64,000 bases of DNA, taken from NCBI GenBank assembly GCA_942159475.1, contig OW804094.1:49100966-49164965 (forward strand). The letters are read 5' to 3'. Each line of letters begins with the position of its first letter. Within the stretch, counting starts at the first letter, position 1. A model generated the notes under the pieces. It saw nothing but the letters and a program-made list of their open reading frames with translations. It was not told the DNA's origin and made no database searches. This DNA is from Sthenelais limicola (Eukaryota; Annelida; Polychaeta; Phyllodocida; Sigalionidae). Position numbers and translations under genes: made by a program. Below, in pieces: positions 51,650-63,690 of this stretch.

Positions 51650-53378
51650 CGTGAAGGTACATCATAATATAGTCTTACTTTTATAATGTGAGTTTTTGGG
51701 GAATGTATAATTTCCTCAAAATTTAATTCAAGATGCTAATGTATCTTTCTTAGCAAAAGGAATAGAAAATAAGCTACGGACACTATCATTTGATGTGACC
51801 TTTCTTAATGTAATTAGTCACAACTGCATTAATAATATTTAGTAATTCTGTTGGGTTTTCTTTTTGCAAAGCGACTGACAAATAAGACGATTAAGCACAC
51901 ATTTTTAATTCCTTCCTTTCCTTTTTTTGAATATGATTGATTTAAGACGTCAGCCTCTCTTAAAATGATTAATTACAGTTCTTGATGATGCAAAGTTTTC
52001 TTTTACAATGCAAGTTAATCACCCATACTATCTTTGTGCAATCACTCAGATTCTATGTATTCTTAATTAGAAATCGCTGATGGAGATTTTGAATGCATGG
52101 CTTCTTGCTTTCCCTGATTCAGCACAGACGTCATAGTGACTGGAACAGGATGGTGAATGATGCACAAACGAGTGATTCACATTTTGAAAATACAGTCTAG
52201 GCCCAAAGTTGAGACTTTAAACACTTTAAACGACGGGAAAGCCTCTCGCCTCAAACCGCAAAGTGCCATTATGATTTCTTTAAGGCCGAAAAATGTCATT
52301 ATAATCCCATTAAAACGCCGAGTCCTAGGCCAGTGGACCGATTAGCGAAGTAGGCGTCCAATCACTGAATACCATTCTTATCTGATCTGAGGGTTAGGGC
52401 CGGCACTGAATAGGGGTAACTATTGGTTCGTTCTTTGTTTACAAAAATACCTTCATATTTTATTTAATTTTATATATCCTCGTTATTTGTCCTCAGTGGT
52501 AAACCCCTCCCACCGCCCATCGGAGAAATGCATAGGCTTATACATAAGGTCAATAATATTTCATTTATTTCATGTATTTCCATTCAATTTCGTCCATTTT
52601 TATCCATTTCATTTTTTCCACATTCCTTCAATTCCCACAATGACTTGCTTAAGGTAAATAACACTTTTGTAAACTATTTTTTTTTATTAACTATACATTT
52701 CTTATGGTCCAGCCCAACCGAGAAACTCCCGAAGCGACACCTGCTGTGCTTCCTATTAATCAGTTTACCTTGTTCCAGACGGACACTCTACATGAATCAT
52801 CTCACCCTATTCGATATTAATCACTTCTATACAAATCACTGCTAATAGGGTTGTGCGGAACTTTACCTTTGTTAACAGTAGGAATATGTCAGAACAATTT
52901 TCTCCCTCATCCTTCATTCCCGTCAGATGTTCCATCCAAATGCTGACATGCGCAGTTCGGTTCAGACAGTACTTTCGGTTGCCATGTTAAATTTTGCAGC
53001 TTTGAAGAACGGATTTAGACTCAATCTGGAACCTAGAATCAACGCCACTTACAGAATCTGATGCGTATGTCAACGGGTATCCAACCTAGCATTGATCAGC
53101 AAAATATACACGTAAATGAAACTAATCACACCTTATGTATACAACATTTCCGCAGCAATGGCATCATCCCATGGGCTAAGTGACATGATTATGTGAAAAA
53201 TGATAATGTGACATACTGAAAATTATATAATTATGCATTCGATATGAAATGGTAAAATGCAGGGTATCATATCATCCATATCATACTAATATATAAATAT
53301 GTAATGACCCGAGGTATCCGTTTGATGAGTAGAATACTACAAGTACAAGAGTGAGCTATTGTTGGTCTGCTGTAGGTT
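51650..53378. other. Unassigned stretch
   Basis: About 1.7 kb. Open frames at 52157-52345 and 52528-52845 lack recognisable motifs. No repeats shared with the rest of the window. Confidence 0.3.
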
Positions 53379-53475
53379 GGGTGTGCATAGTGTGCATAAT
53401 GTGCAGAGTGTGCAGAGTGTGCAGAGTGGACAGAGAGGACAGAGTGGGCAGAGAGGACAGAGTGGACTAAGTGGA
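53379..53475. repeat. Minisatellite of 9-bp units
   Basis: GTGTGCAGA then GTGGACAGA/GAGGACAGA units repeated about ten times. The reiterated antisense frames (cysteine-threonine-leucine or alanine-histidine repeats) are artefacts. Confidence 0.9.
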
Positions 53476-54096
53476 CATAAAATAGGATCGTACAGGAAGG
53501 TGTCAATATTACAAAATAAGTGGAAAAGCAATGTATGAAAATATAGTGGAGAATAAGCATTATCTTGCACATATAATAATATTAAACCCAACCTTTATGT
53601 GTGCAACATGCACACACTATACATATAGCAAGTACACATATATTTTGAGGTAAGAGGAATAAGTAGTATTGTGAAAGTTGGCAGTTGTTATGGCATTCAT
53701 ATATAACTGACAGTGAACGACTGGAGAAGTTTGAGGGGAAAGACCACAAAATTTCTTCAACATGTTTCAATGGTCCAGTTAGACCTGCTGTCCATAGAGC
53801 CGATTTTCCTGTCTTATCAGGCTGGTAGACTTGCTTAAAGGGTTCGGTCAGTGAATGTGCATGTCCAACCATTCCGGCGAACACGGTTGGGCAAATCCAA
53901 TAAATTGTTAGGCTGGTCAGTGACTGAGCCAGTCCACCATCTCCCCAGTGGACACCTGGTTTAAAGATGGCTTCTACAAGTACACTGTTATAAATAAGCG
54001 TGTTTTCACGCGAAAGACCACGCTGTGCCACACGTCTAGTTCGCGTATTCCCACGCGCCCCAAAAAGCTAGGCGTGGTGGTCACTCGAGGGTGACA
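53476..54096. other. Unassigned stretch with a 149-codon frame
   Basis: A minus-strand frame at 53582-54031 has no recognised domain and a hydrophobic, Cys-rich end that reads through a GTGCAACATGCACAC palindrome. It could be an unrecognised exon, but I see nothing to support that beyond length. Confidence 0.25.
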
Positions 54097-54145
54097 AGGG
54101 GGGGTGGGGGGGGGGGGGGGGGCGGGTGGCGGCAGCAGTGGCGGC
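54097..54145. repeat. Long G tract and CGG-rich segment
   Basis: A run of about 19 G interrupted once by T, then GGCGGGTGGCGGCAGCAG and GGCGGCGGCAG. This is G-quadruplex-capable and sequencing-error-prone. Confidence 0.9.
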
Positions 54146-56199
54146 GGCAGAGATCTAAGGGACCGACCTAGACAGCTATATTCTATTTATATACCTACCA
54201 ACCCATTACCATACAACCATTACTTCGCCGACCACTGGGCAGCCCACACCAAAAGTAATTGGATGTAGTTTTAGGTATACTAGTACATATGTATCCCAGG
54301 TAAGTATGATGCATGCATCTCTTTTATTTCACTCTAATTCATGAACTATGATCTTTAGTATCACTTCTCAAGAATAATCCATGTTCAACTTTGTTTCAGT
54401 TTTGTGTCATTCATGAAATCATTAGGCACCTGAGAAATGCACAGATTCTAAGGTAAGTGGTAGAACGTTAGGTACCATGTAGGTTTCGCTTTGGGCTATT
54501 AGTGACATTAAGCAACACGCACCCATCGGCCGACCTACCCCTAAACGCTAACCCATCATGATGGGTCAGTCCCGTACGTTGGGGTGACCAAATTAACCTC
54601 TCCACGAGCATCGAAGGTCCATCCCCTTACATAACCGATAGCCAGTCAGCGCGCTTGAAACCATAAACAGATGTCACCCACATGGGTTGTTTTGCGCGCA
54701 CTGCATGTTTACAAGTCCAACCTCAGACACAGACGTCAACACGGCCTATACTTTAACATAGAAACGTACCATGTTTTCCCCCATATATAGCATATAGTTC
54801 TTCTTTATGAGTTGCCAATCTTCTAGTAATCAGTATAGAAATAGCCTAACGATTTATCTGAAAACATTAATCATAATCTTATGCAAAATAATAATAATAC
54901 AATATACTTGAATACTGACTCACTCAATCTCTACAATGGATCTTAATTTCAATTTTCAATAAGCCATAATCATGCTGTTACTGATCTTTGTTATTTTGCT
55001 GCCTAAACTAATCTCATACCTTCATCTCCAATTAAGGTAAAACTTGTCTCTTTCTCTATATCTTATGCTATCAAACATATTTTTCGTTGCCATTGAGACT
55101 TAGTGTATAATCATATCCTTAGTGTAGATGTCTTATATGATGTATGTTGAGAAAATATCAGAGAAATTTAGTATCTTGGTCCAAATTAAGATCAAAACAT
55201 GCCTCTAGATAGGCAGTTTTAATACTGGACAGTGGCCGTTGTGGGTTTGTTTGTCTGAGTAGGCACCGCATGGACTCCCGTGAGACAGTGGGCGGAGCAT
55301 AGCCCCGCTCGTGGAGAGGTCAATTGAGTATAAGCAGTTGACCAGCACTGCCCAGGGAGACCTTCTACACCAAACTCTGCCATCGGCAGTATACCCCAAC
55401 ATATCCCGTTGGCCTGGCCAAGGATAAGTCGGTCTCATGAAAGGCCGGACATCAACGGGACATTTCAAAACCATCATAAGAAATGCATCAAAATAAAATG
55501 ATACCCTAAAATTATGAAATGATGAAGTCCGCCCACCCCAAATTCAATGAATGAAAAAACAAATAAATAATGAAGCCAAACCCCACCACACGCACCCCCA
55601 CCCACCCGCTAAACCGCCTAGCTTTTACACGCACCACTGAGCAAGCCAAGCCACCACTGCCTCGGGAAGGCGACTGATTTCATGTGCTTAGCGCGTGGTG
55701 ACGTCACTAGACACTCGCAGCCGCCAGTAGAAAAGTACGCGAAAAGCCAATACAGACAAGTGCTATGAGCGTACAACAAGTTGACCCGCCTTTCACGTAC
55801 TTTCACTAGGGAAATGTGTGAACTCTTACCACCGTGTCGTGGGACCAAAGAAACGGAAGAAGTAGTGGGAAAAGTAGCTGAGCAATGGAACCAACCCTTA
55901 AGATTGACAAGTGGTAGGATTAACACTGCAGACAGTAATGAGTAATAATGGTGTCACTGTCAGTGATTGCCCACTGTAGTGAAACCTTCAGAAGGTCAGA
56001 GGTGCTGGCAAAATTGATGTGACTGATATTCTGCGACCCTTAGCTGGTCTTGGAGGTACTGGCAGGACGCACATTGCGTGGGCTAATGCACAGAGTACAT
56101 CGGGAGCATGAAGGTGTACTAATAAATACACATTGTGTCAGCCTTTAAAGACAAATGCCAGTGTTTAATAAAAAAAAAATGAACGAATCATTGAATCTT
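54146..56199. other. Unassigned stretch, partly GC-richer
   Basis: About 2 kb. A GC-richer block at 55205-55480 has a 90-codon minus-strand frame without motif, and another at 55590-55930 has a 102-codon one. Neither shows domain features. I checked the blocks for snRNA- and tRNA-like sequence and saw none. Confidence 0.3.
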
Positions 56200-56700
56200 T
56201 TTTAAACTTTGGATTTAGAAAGAACATGATTGTGGAAACCCAAAAAGTCCGAAAAAAACATATATCATTGGACTAGTTTTCATTTCAGGGACCCCTGAAA
56301 TTTACTACTGTTCACTATAGAAGTCTATGGGAAAACCAATATTTTCTTCATTTTCCCCAATAGCAGACGATTGAATCATACGATTTTCTTTAAAATCTGC
56401 ATATACATAGCTGACATGTTATTTTACCCTCCCAATTCAAGAAATAAGGGGTCATTGAACTAAAAAAAGAAGTTATTCAGCTGAACTTGTATCACTATGA
56501 GTTTCCCCCATTGAAATCAATAGTGAATGGAAGTAAACTTCAGTCATCCCTAAAACACAAAATAATATTTTTGGCTTTTTGTATTCCCCCAACCATGTTC
56601 TTTCACAAGACGAAGTTTGAACAAAATATTGTGACCTCTATTCTTTCATGCATTAGTTCCTTGAATTCCCTCCTGCTGCAGTGCTGACGACGCTGGCATT
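56200..56700. mobile_element. MITE-D: element with long inverted ends
   Basis: AAGAACATGATTGTGG with AACCCAAAAAGTCC at the left (about 56219) is the inverse of the right side GGCTTTTTGTATTCCCCCAA with CCATGTTCTTTCAC. CCTGAAATTTACTACTGTTC mirrors GAATGGAAGTAAACTTCAG, so the ends pair for over 100 bases with mismatches. A partial copy is at 30416. Confidence 0.75.
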
Positions 56701-56774
56701 TACCTTTAATCAAACAAACAAATATATAACATGTCTATCATAGATACAGTAACAATAAAAAGAAGAGGCACTCA

Positions 56775-56900
56775 AGACGACGCCAATGGACAGCCATGTT
56801 AACCCCCACATATAGAAACTCCAATGGTCAGCCATATTAACCCCAACCTATAGAAACTCCAATGGTCAGCCATGTTAACCCCCACCTATAGAAACTCCCA
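56775..56900. repeat. Tandem repeat, three units of about 41 bp
   Basis: CTCCAATGGTCAGCCAT(G/A)TT with AACCCCCACCTATAGAAA repeated three times with few changes. Confidence 0.9.
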
Positions 56901-57455
56901 CTTTCCTGTATAAAACATAGACGCTGTCTTATCTCCAGTCCATTGAGTGCTATAGGTGAACTATTAAGTCGACTCTATCCAATTACTGCTTTATACCAAA
57001 AGTGTTCCCTTAGTCTCTAAAACTATTTCTCATGGCACTAATCGTAGTCCAGGGAATCTTCGCCCGGCCGGCATTATTCTATTATTGATAAATTATATCA
57101 AAATTTGGGGAAGATTCCCTTTATACTAGTGGGTAATTGAGTTTAGTGTAGAGAACTATTGTTGTGTTAAGTAGAGGCTGGAGGGAACCGGGAGTTTCTC
57201 CTGTGAAGCTATTCTATAAATACAGCAAGGATTGAATATTTAATAATGGTTGGCTTGTATAAGTGATGTGTCACAGGAAAATGAGTCACAAGTCGCAGAA
57301 TTGATACCTTTCAAAGTGTTTTATCCACAAGATTTATTTGTGGCAATGTTTTTCTTTTTGGTGAGCTTAATGTTGTTCATAGCACCAATACATTTACTAA
57401 ATTTCAAGATTGTGTATTAAATATATTCTTGTGTTCCGAAGGACATCCTATGAAG

Positions 57456-57880
57456 GTCTACATCAACAATTTAATTTGTCGCCGTTGCATAGAAAGCTGC
57501 AGCGCTTTTTCAGTATTTTCCAGGGTTGTCATGAATTTGATGATAATATTCCCCAGCATGAATACCAGATGAGGGATATAAAAAAAGAGAAAATTAGAAG
57601 TAGTTTCTTCGGTAGAATTCGTCCATATTGGAACTGACTTCCTGTTGATGTTAAACGTATATAATGATGATTATGAGAGCTTTAACAGGGAAATCAAAGA
57701 GATCTATACAGCTTCCTTCTTTAATACCCAACACATTTGGAATTCTCCTGCACCAGAATATTTTGTATGATAATAAGACTACTGGAGCAAGTGAAAAGCC
57801 CCATAGCTGGCACTTGATCTACCCAGTATAATAAAAGCTTTAAAAAAATAAAAATAATATATATATATATATATATATAA
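57456..57880 (+). pseudogene. LINE 3' end inserted in MITE-A copy 15
   Basis: The plus-strand frame runs LSPLHRKLQRFFSIFQGC, NIPQHEYQMRDIKKEK, then a PYWN block followed by a stop where relatives have W-N-x-L-P. This resembles the C terminus of CR1/L2-type RTs. It ends in AATAAAAGCTTTAAAAAAAT and an (AT)n tail at 57858-57880. Confidence 0.5.
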
Positions 57881-58702
57881 TGATTGGTGCACCAAGCATT
57901 ACATTTATATAAATGGGTATATAATTATTTTTTGACTCATTATTAAAATCTGATATGTGTTTAATGATATATATTATTTTCTCTGATTTTTGCGATGCTC
58001 CTTTGGATGTGGGATGTTGCCCGGGTGGTGGATTTTATTACTCTGTGTTTTTATTTTTTCGGTACTTTGGTCCCCTTATACGACAACTTTTCTCACTAGG
58101 GTAACATAATATTATGCCATGCTTAATGTTGTATTTTGTTAACTTGAATAATAACTTTTGTCATATCTGATAATACTTCTTTCGATTAGCTCAGACGGAG
58201 ATATAATGTAATTGTTACACAATGGCTTAGCTGAATAAAATTATCAAAACAAACAAGCACAAATTGTATATGTAGTGGAAGTGCTACGCCCTGGTATTTG
58301 ATTCTAGAGCAACACTATTCACTGATTTAATTCAACCCGGTTCTTACCACTAGGTGTGCTTCTTTACTTCCATAATGTATAATATCAGCAGCTGGTGTAT
58401 GCCAACGTTTTACTACAATATAACTATCTCATGCCTTATGCCATGTATGTACTCTCATATAAGCAGTTTGTGTTCTCATTACCCTTATCTACACCCACAT
58501 ATATGATATTCACAGATACATGTCATCCGTTTCTGAGATGTTACCACCTTTACCAACTGTGTGTGGCTTTGGCGACCCATGTAGTCTGGGCCGCTACAGA
58601 CACTTGTGCAGCAAGTAATAAAGCAGTTTGATTGTTTGGCAATCCTTTGTTGGCTGTATTTGTCTTGTGAGATCAAACAATTCGTAGGTTCACTTCATTC
58701 GG
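57881..58702. other. Remainder of the insert in MITE-A copy 15
   Basis: A second LINE-tail-like stretch ends near 58255 (GGCTTAGCTGAATAAAATTATC). The rest is unassigned; frames at 58395-58676 have no motif. Confidence 0.35.
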
Positions 58703-58849
58703 ACATAAAATATAGAAACACTTCTTAGATGTCCTTAATATTTACATTCATTGGAATCGGCCTGATTTTATCTTTCCGAATAATTATGATGATATCTCAA
58801 AATCCATTTCTTTTGCGATTTGTGACTCATTTTCCTGAAACACATCACA

Positions 58850-60005
58850 ATTGCTTGATGTCTATGTAACTGTATAAACGCTATCTTTATAAATTACTAT
58901 TAAATTACCATAAACAATTAATGTACTGACACAAGGTTCTTTAAAGGTCTAAATATAACCTTTGTATACAACAACTGATCCAGCCCAAACCTGGAAACTG
59001 TTTATGGTTATGATGTTAGATATTAAGTACCTACGGGCTAAACCTTGAAGCCTGTCCATTTATGATATTATTGTACGATGTAAACCTTCCAATTAACCAT
59101 TAATCAACATTTGCAAACAATATGGGGAGGCATCTTGGGAAAGCCAACACACTTGTTGAAAAGACCAATTTCTCTGAATTTATGTAACTGTATTTTTTAA
59201 AAAGGTTGTATTGCAAACGATTTTGGGGTTGACCCGATATTCTCATGTTGTACAAATAGTATCACATAAATTCATGAAGTTTAACGATTACATACACAAT
59301 ATAGACACCCCAAGTTATCCCGTTTGCGCCTTTAATATATTTTAACTTGACTGCTTCTACCATAAATGAATTTAGACTAAGCAATAAATATTTCCCTACC
59401 GTGTACAAGCGCAATCCTGTTATGTTAACAATTTAGGACCGCTTTAGGGCCGAGTTATTTTTATGTCATAATGTCAACATAAATATGACAAAGAGAAATA
59501 AAAATACTTGTATACATATACATTTTGCCACATGGCTTTTACCACACATCCAACCTGTGGTACAAACGCCATAGTGCTGAAAACTGGAATAAATATTGCT
59601 CTGAATGTCTTTTAAATGTTGTCACAAATCACTGGCGAAACACTTATACAAACTCCAACAATAAGACAACAGTCCATATTATCCTACAGTTCCATCAAAT
59701 ATAAAAAATGGCAAAACTATCATTGTTATTTCGCAATGGAAATACTTGAAATCTTAAAAACGTCCAACGGGCGATAAAAACAAGCTTTTATTGGATTGAA
59801 AGAAGACTGGATTGGAGGGAAATCACGTAGAAAGAGCTTTGTAAATGGCTGAAAAAGCCAAGGATTAAGATTTTCTCTTTTCTGTGTGATGTTTTATCTA
59901 GAAATCCTCCTCCTCTCCTCCTCTGGCGCTGAAGCAGTTTAAGCACTAAAACTTAATGGAATAAATGTCTTTTCCATTATGGCCGTCAACAGCTCGTTTC
60001 TCTAT
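58850..60005. other. Unassigned stretch
   Basis: AT-rich, no gene or shared repeat recognised. Confidence 0.3.
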
Positions 60006-60335
60006 TTGTGATGTGCTAAAGGAAGATGAGGCACAAGTCGCAAAATGGATACTTTTTAAAGGAATTTATTTACAAGATCTTTTTATAGGAAGGCGTGAAG
60101 GCGTGTGAATACATGTTCCAAATTTGAAGACAGTGTATTAAAAATATTCATGCATTCCTAAGGTCATCCTATGGAGTATATTATAAAAATATCACACTTA
60201 AAATATAGAAGCACCTATATAGCTGTCTTAATGTATACTGGCGTATGAATCTGCTTGATCGCATCTTTTCAAATATGATGATATCACAAAATCTAGTTTG
60301 GGGGCTTGTGACTCATTTTCCTGTAACACATCACA
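60006..60335 (-). mobile_element. MITE-A copy 16
   Basis: Left end TGTGATGTGCTAAAGG with GAGGCACAAGTCGCA; right end GGGGGCTTGTGACTC then GTAACACATCACA. Shortened body with AGACAGTGTATTAAAAATAT. Confidence 0.85.
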
Positions 60336-61344
60336 TTTCTGCTTCCAGGGGAAATGGATGGCAGAGAAATGTGGATGGCGGGATGGAGAGGTGGATGTGA
60401 CTAAATACATATATATAGGTATACAATGTATATGCATAATTGATGGAATAACATGTAGGTAAAACAATATAAGTCTTATGGAGTATTCTGGTTCTTGTGA
60501 AAGAGTCTTTTTGATTGGCATGTAATAGATAAGTAAACATACACACTATAACAATATATATATATAAGTAAGTTTCGGAATATAATTCCCGCTGGAACTC
60601 TTCAATGATGACATTCTGTAGAGTTGGGTAAAATTCAGGGCTTTGTTGCACAACGCTGATCTTAGGCCAGTCTTTCCTGCTCGTTCGTACAATGTCTCAA
60701 TGCCTTGCTCGTTCCTTAATCTTACCCAATCGCGTTCGTTCTTTGGCAAACCTACGAGAATCTGTTGCACAACTAATTTGTGGGTTCTCGTTCATGTATA
60801 CTCGTGAGAAAATAGACATAGCAGAATTGATTTGATTGTTTTGTTGGATTGAATTGCCAGTTCAGGCACTACTATTAGAATGATTAGTGGCAATCAATGA
60901 CCCAGCAGAGGCATTGAAGTGTTACAAGGTTGAAATAGACCTTGTTTTGTCCACGAACGTGCAGCCAAGGACTAAAATCGTGGTTGATCTTTGGTTAAGA
61001 ACAGTTAAGAGTAGGAAAGAGCAAGCTCTGTTGCACAAGGGCTGATCCTATTCTTTCATACTCCTACACGTTCTTTAGTCTCATACTCTTCACTTTACCT
61101 TTATACACAATACGGTAACACTATAATCATGAGGAATTCCGTCTTATGACATCACACCCTTGTCTCTACTCTTTGTACTTATTAATGGCAATACTCAAAT
61201 AGAAACTATAGGTCATGGGGGAATACGTCCACATTAACAGAGCTTGCATACACACAGAAACAACAATCAAACCCTTATTTATTCGAATTTCTTACCTTAT
61301 TCATAAATAGGCCTATAGGGGTGAAACATGCATGTGATGTGAAC

Positions 61345-61560
61345 AGCCTCAACAGGGGAGGGGAGGGAAGGGAGAGGGGAGGGAAACGCTCGATAGCAAC
61401 ATGCCTTACATAGATTTCCCACTGTTTTTTTCCTGCACATTTGAGACGGGGGAGGATGGGAAAGGGGGAGGAGCCTGGGAGGGAGGATAACAGGGGAGAT
61501 GGGGAAGGGGGCGGCAGGGTCCAAAGGGGATAGGAAGGGGGAAAAGCGGAAGGGGTTTCT
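61345..61560. repeat. G/A-rich low-complexity tract
   Basis: GGGGAGGG-type sequence over about 200 bases. The proline/serine-rich minus-strand frames here are artefacts. Confidence 0.8.
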
Positions 61561-62068
61561 GCACCATCCCTTCATTTTGACATGTTCTACCCATTTTAGC
61601 TGCTGTTGTCTTACCTACCCCGTTATATTCTACACATTCCCGCAAAAATAAATTCTGTTTTAATTGGTGGTGGATTCAGCCAAAGAAGATGCATAGATTG
61701 TCTGAAATTGCTTTGTGGACTGATGTGTTCAATTATATATTTTTTTAAAGAAGCTAGTTAATAATAATTAGGAAAAAAAGTGTCCCAATCTGTTATGATT
61801 ATGAATGGGTCACGCATTTGTTGACATTAAATACCCCGCCCCTTCATTCACACACATATACACAGTCACCCACACAGCCACTCCCACTGTGTGCCTTATT
61901 CTTTGGAAAGAGCGAGCAGGAGTGAAGGGCAACGAGCAGGCTTTTTACCAACGAATAGCCAAATGTTTTTAAAAATCAAGAATTGCTGTGCAAACACTTA
62001 CAATCTTGTTTTTGTACCCTTATGGGTGGAAATTAATGAATAAATTATTTATATATGTAGCCATAATG

Positions 62069-62122
62069 GCAACGAACAGACTTAGGACAACCCTGAGGGT
62101 GGTCCTAAGTCTGTTCGTTACT
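62069..62122. repeat. Strong hairpin
   Basis: CGAACAGACTTAGGAC pairs exactly with GTCCTAAGTCTGTTCG across AACCCTGAGGGTG, with partial pairing continuing into the loop. The CAGACTTAGGAC part recurs at 62471. Confidence 0.9.
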
Positions 62123-62605
62123 GGCTTGAGCAACACCACTTTCACCCAGATATTTTTCTATGTTCTCACGAATACGTACAAACGTGAACCCTGTACGAAT
62201 ACGTACGAACGTCAGTACCCCAAAGAATAAACAGACATGAACACAATTAGGCAATTAACAACTGCATTGGATTTTGATTGTATACCCACTAGCAATAGAG
62301 AGTGGCTGAGTGGGTGAGCACCGTTTTCAACTATTTCGGGCTAAAGTTTGGAAAAGACCATGGATAATGATGTCATAACAAGGAATTCCTCTGTTGTATA
62401 CAGGTTTGCTGATCATCATTACCGTATTGTATGTATAAGAACGTGCAAGAGTGTGCAACTTGAGAACGTGCAGACTTAGGACGGGACCTTGTGCAACACA
62501 GACTGATCGTTGCTAATCCTGGTCGTTCTTAACCAAAGATCTACCACAATTTAATTCCTAGGCTGCACGTTCGTGGAAATTCATTGTGCAACAAAGCCCA
62601 GAACA

Positions 62606-62917
62606 CATAGTTTATCTTATTAGGTTTGGTATTTAATGATAAATCAGAAACCGATCCGGTATACTAGAAATAAATACCACAGTCCTCCTTATTATCCGTA
62701 TTTCAAGGAACATCCCCTTTTCTCACCGTCCTTCCACCCCTCCATTTCCCACACCTATACCTTCAATTCCTTACTCGTTTCTCCCTTTCCATCTGTCCCA
62801 CCCGCTTTCTTCTCCCTCTTGCCCTCCTCCCTAGCCTCTCTCTTCCTTGATATATATGTGATACCTTTTACAATGTCCACTTTGCTTGTATTACTCACGA
62901 TACTGTATCTAGGTAGA
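62606..62917. other. Pyrimidine-rich unassigned stretch
   Basis: C/T-rich with a 135-codon frame (62636-63043) that runs into the SINE; no motif. Confidence 0.35.
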
Positions 62918-63098
62918 TTGGTCCTGGGTATGACCATAAAGTGCCTTTCTGTCTCTTTTCTCTGCTTCTCTCTTCCTTCTTCTCTATCTCTATTTCCTGG
63001 GTATGATCATAAACTGCCTCCCTCTCAGCTCTCCCGCCCTTGATATCACAATATTAAATGTGTTGATAAGGGCATAAAGCAACCAATCTCACTCACTC
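62918..63098 (+). mobile_element. SINE-like (CACT)n-tailed retroposon with a perfect 16-bp target duplication
   Basis: ACTGTATCTAGGTAGA occurs at 62902-62917 and again at 63099-63114. The insert starts GGTCCTGGGTATGACC (after TT), has a pyrimidine-rich middle, CCGCCCTTGATAT, GTGTTGATAAGGGCATAAAG and a CTCACTCACTCAC tail. Same family as 25213-25398. The perfect duplication shows recent retroposition. Confidence 0.9.
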
Positions 63099-63289
63099 AC
63101 TGTATCTAGGTAGAAGCTATATAACTTACCTTGCGTACACACGCTGCGAACGCAGGACATCTTTATTCATGTATTTCAGGCATATTAGTAGTGTTTAGAA
63201 TGTATTAAAACCAGGTGAAACCTTTAGGCAGCAGTAGTGATATTTCCACTTACTTCTTACTTCTGTTATATTTCCGCTTTTACTACATA

Positions 63290-63434
63290 TCAAATATAAA
63301 ATATAGAAACAGTTCTTACAATGTCCTTCATGTTTACTATCATTGGAATCCATTTGATCTCATCTTTCAAATATGGTGAGATCTTAAAATCCATTTCTTG
63401 CGACTTGAGATTCATTTCCCAGTAAAACATCACA
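63290..63434 (-). mobile_element. MITE-A right-half fragment
   Basis: AAAATATAGAAACAGTTCTTA, ACTATCATTGGAATCC, TTCTTGCGACTTGAGA and AAAACATCACA, reverse-oriented. Confidence 0.8.
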
Positions 63435-63470
63435 TATATGACATTTACACATGCACAGGTATTTATTTAA

Positions 63471-63690
63471 AAAAAAAGAAGGTTTGCAATGGCTTTGAGC
63501 GGACGATTAAAGTAACTGAATATACTCTATGAGATGATCTTTGAAATGCATGAATATACACGGTCCTGAAATTTGGTACATGTTTTCATGCTACAAAAGG
63601 TGCACCATAAACAGAAAAACAGATGAGTAAAACACTTTGAATAATATCAAATTCTGCGACTTGTGACTCATTTTTCTGTAACACATCATA
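63471..63690 (+). mobile_element. MITE-A right-half fragment
   Basis: GGTTTGCAATGGC, GATTAAAGTAACTGAATATAC, CTCTATGAGATGATCTTTG and TTCTGCGACTTGTGACTC, then GTAACACATCA. It lies about 40 bases from an inverted fragment, so two halves face each other. Confidence 0.8.

Larger units (their letters stand above)
57262..58849 (-). mobile_element. MITE-A copy 15, split by about 1.25 kb of LINE-derived sequence
   Basis: 57262-57455 is the left part (GTGATGTGTCACAGG, GAGTCACAAGTCGCA to CCGAAGGACATCCTATG). 58703-58849 is the right part (AAAATATAGAAACACTTCTT to TTTTGCGATTTGTGACTC, AACACATCACA). Together they form one reverse-oriented copy. Confidence 0.8.
60630..62605. repeat. Inverted-repeat pair with TTGTTGCACAA motifs
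   Basis: CCACGAACGTGCAGCC with GTGGTTGATCTTTGGTTAAG (60950-61005) is inverted at 62525-62580 (CTTAACCAAAGATCTACC, GGCTGCACGTTCGTGG). GGGCTTTGTTGCACAA at about 60638 is inverted at about 62584-62599. These could be the ends of a 2-kb TIR element or several small related elements. The interior shows purine-rich DNA and a hairpin but no transposase. Confidence 0.6.

Noticed and set aside
53379..53475. CRISPR-like regular repeats
   Set aside because: Tandem units without unique spacers in eukaryotic DNA: a minisatellite.
53267..53591. Cysteine-threonine-leucine and alanine-histidine repeat frames, considered as antifreeze- or keratin-like proteins
   Set aside because: They are translations of a 9-bp minisatellite in different frames.
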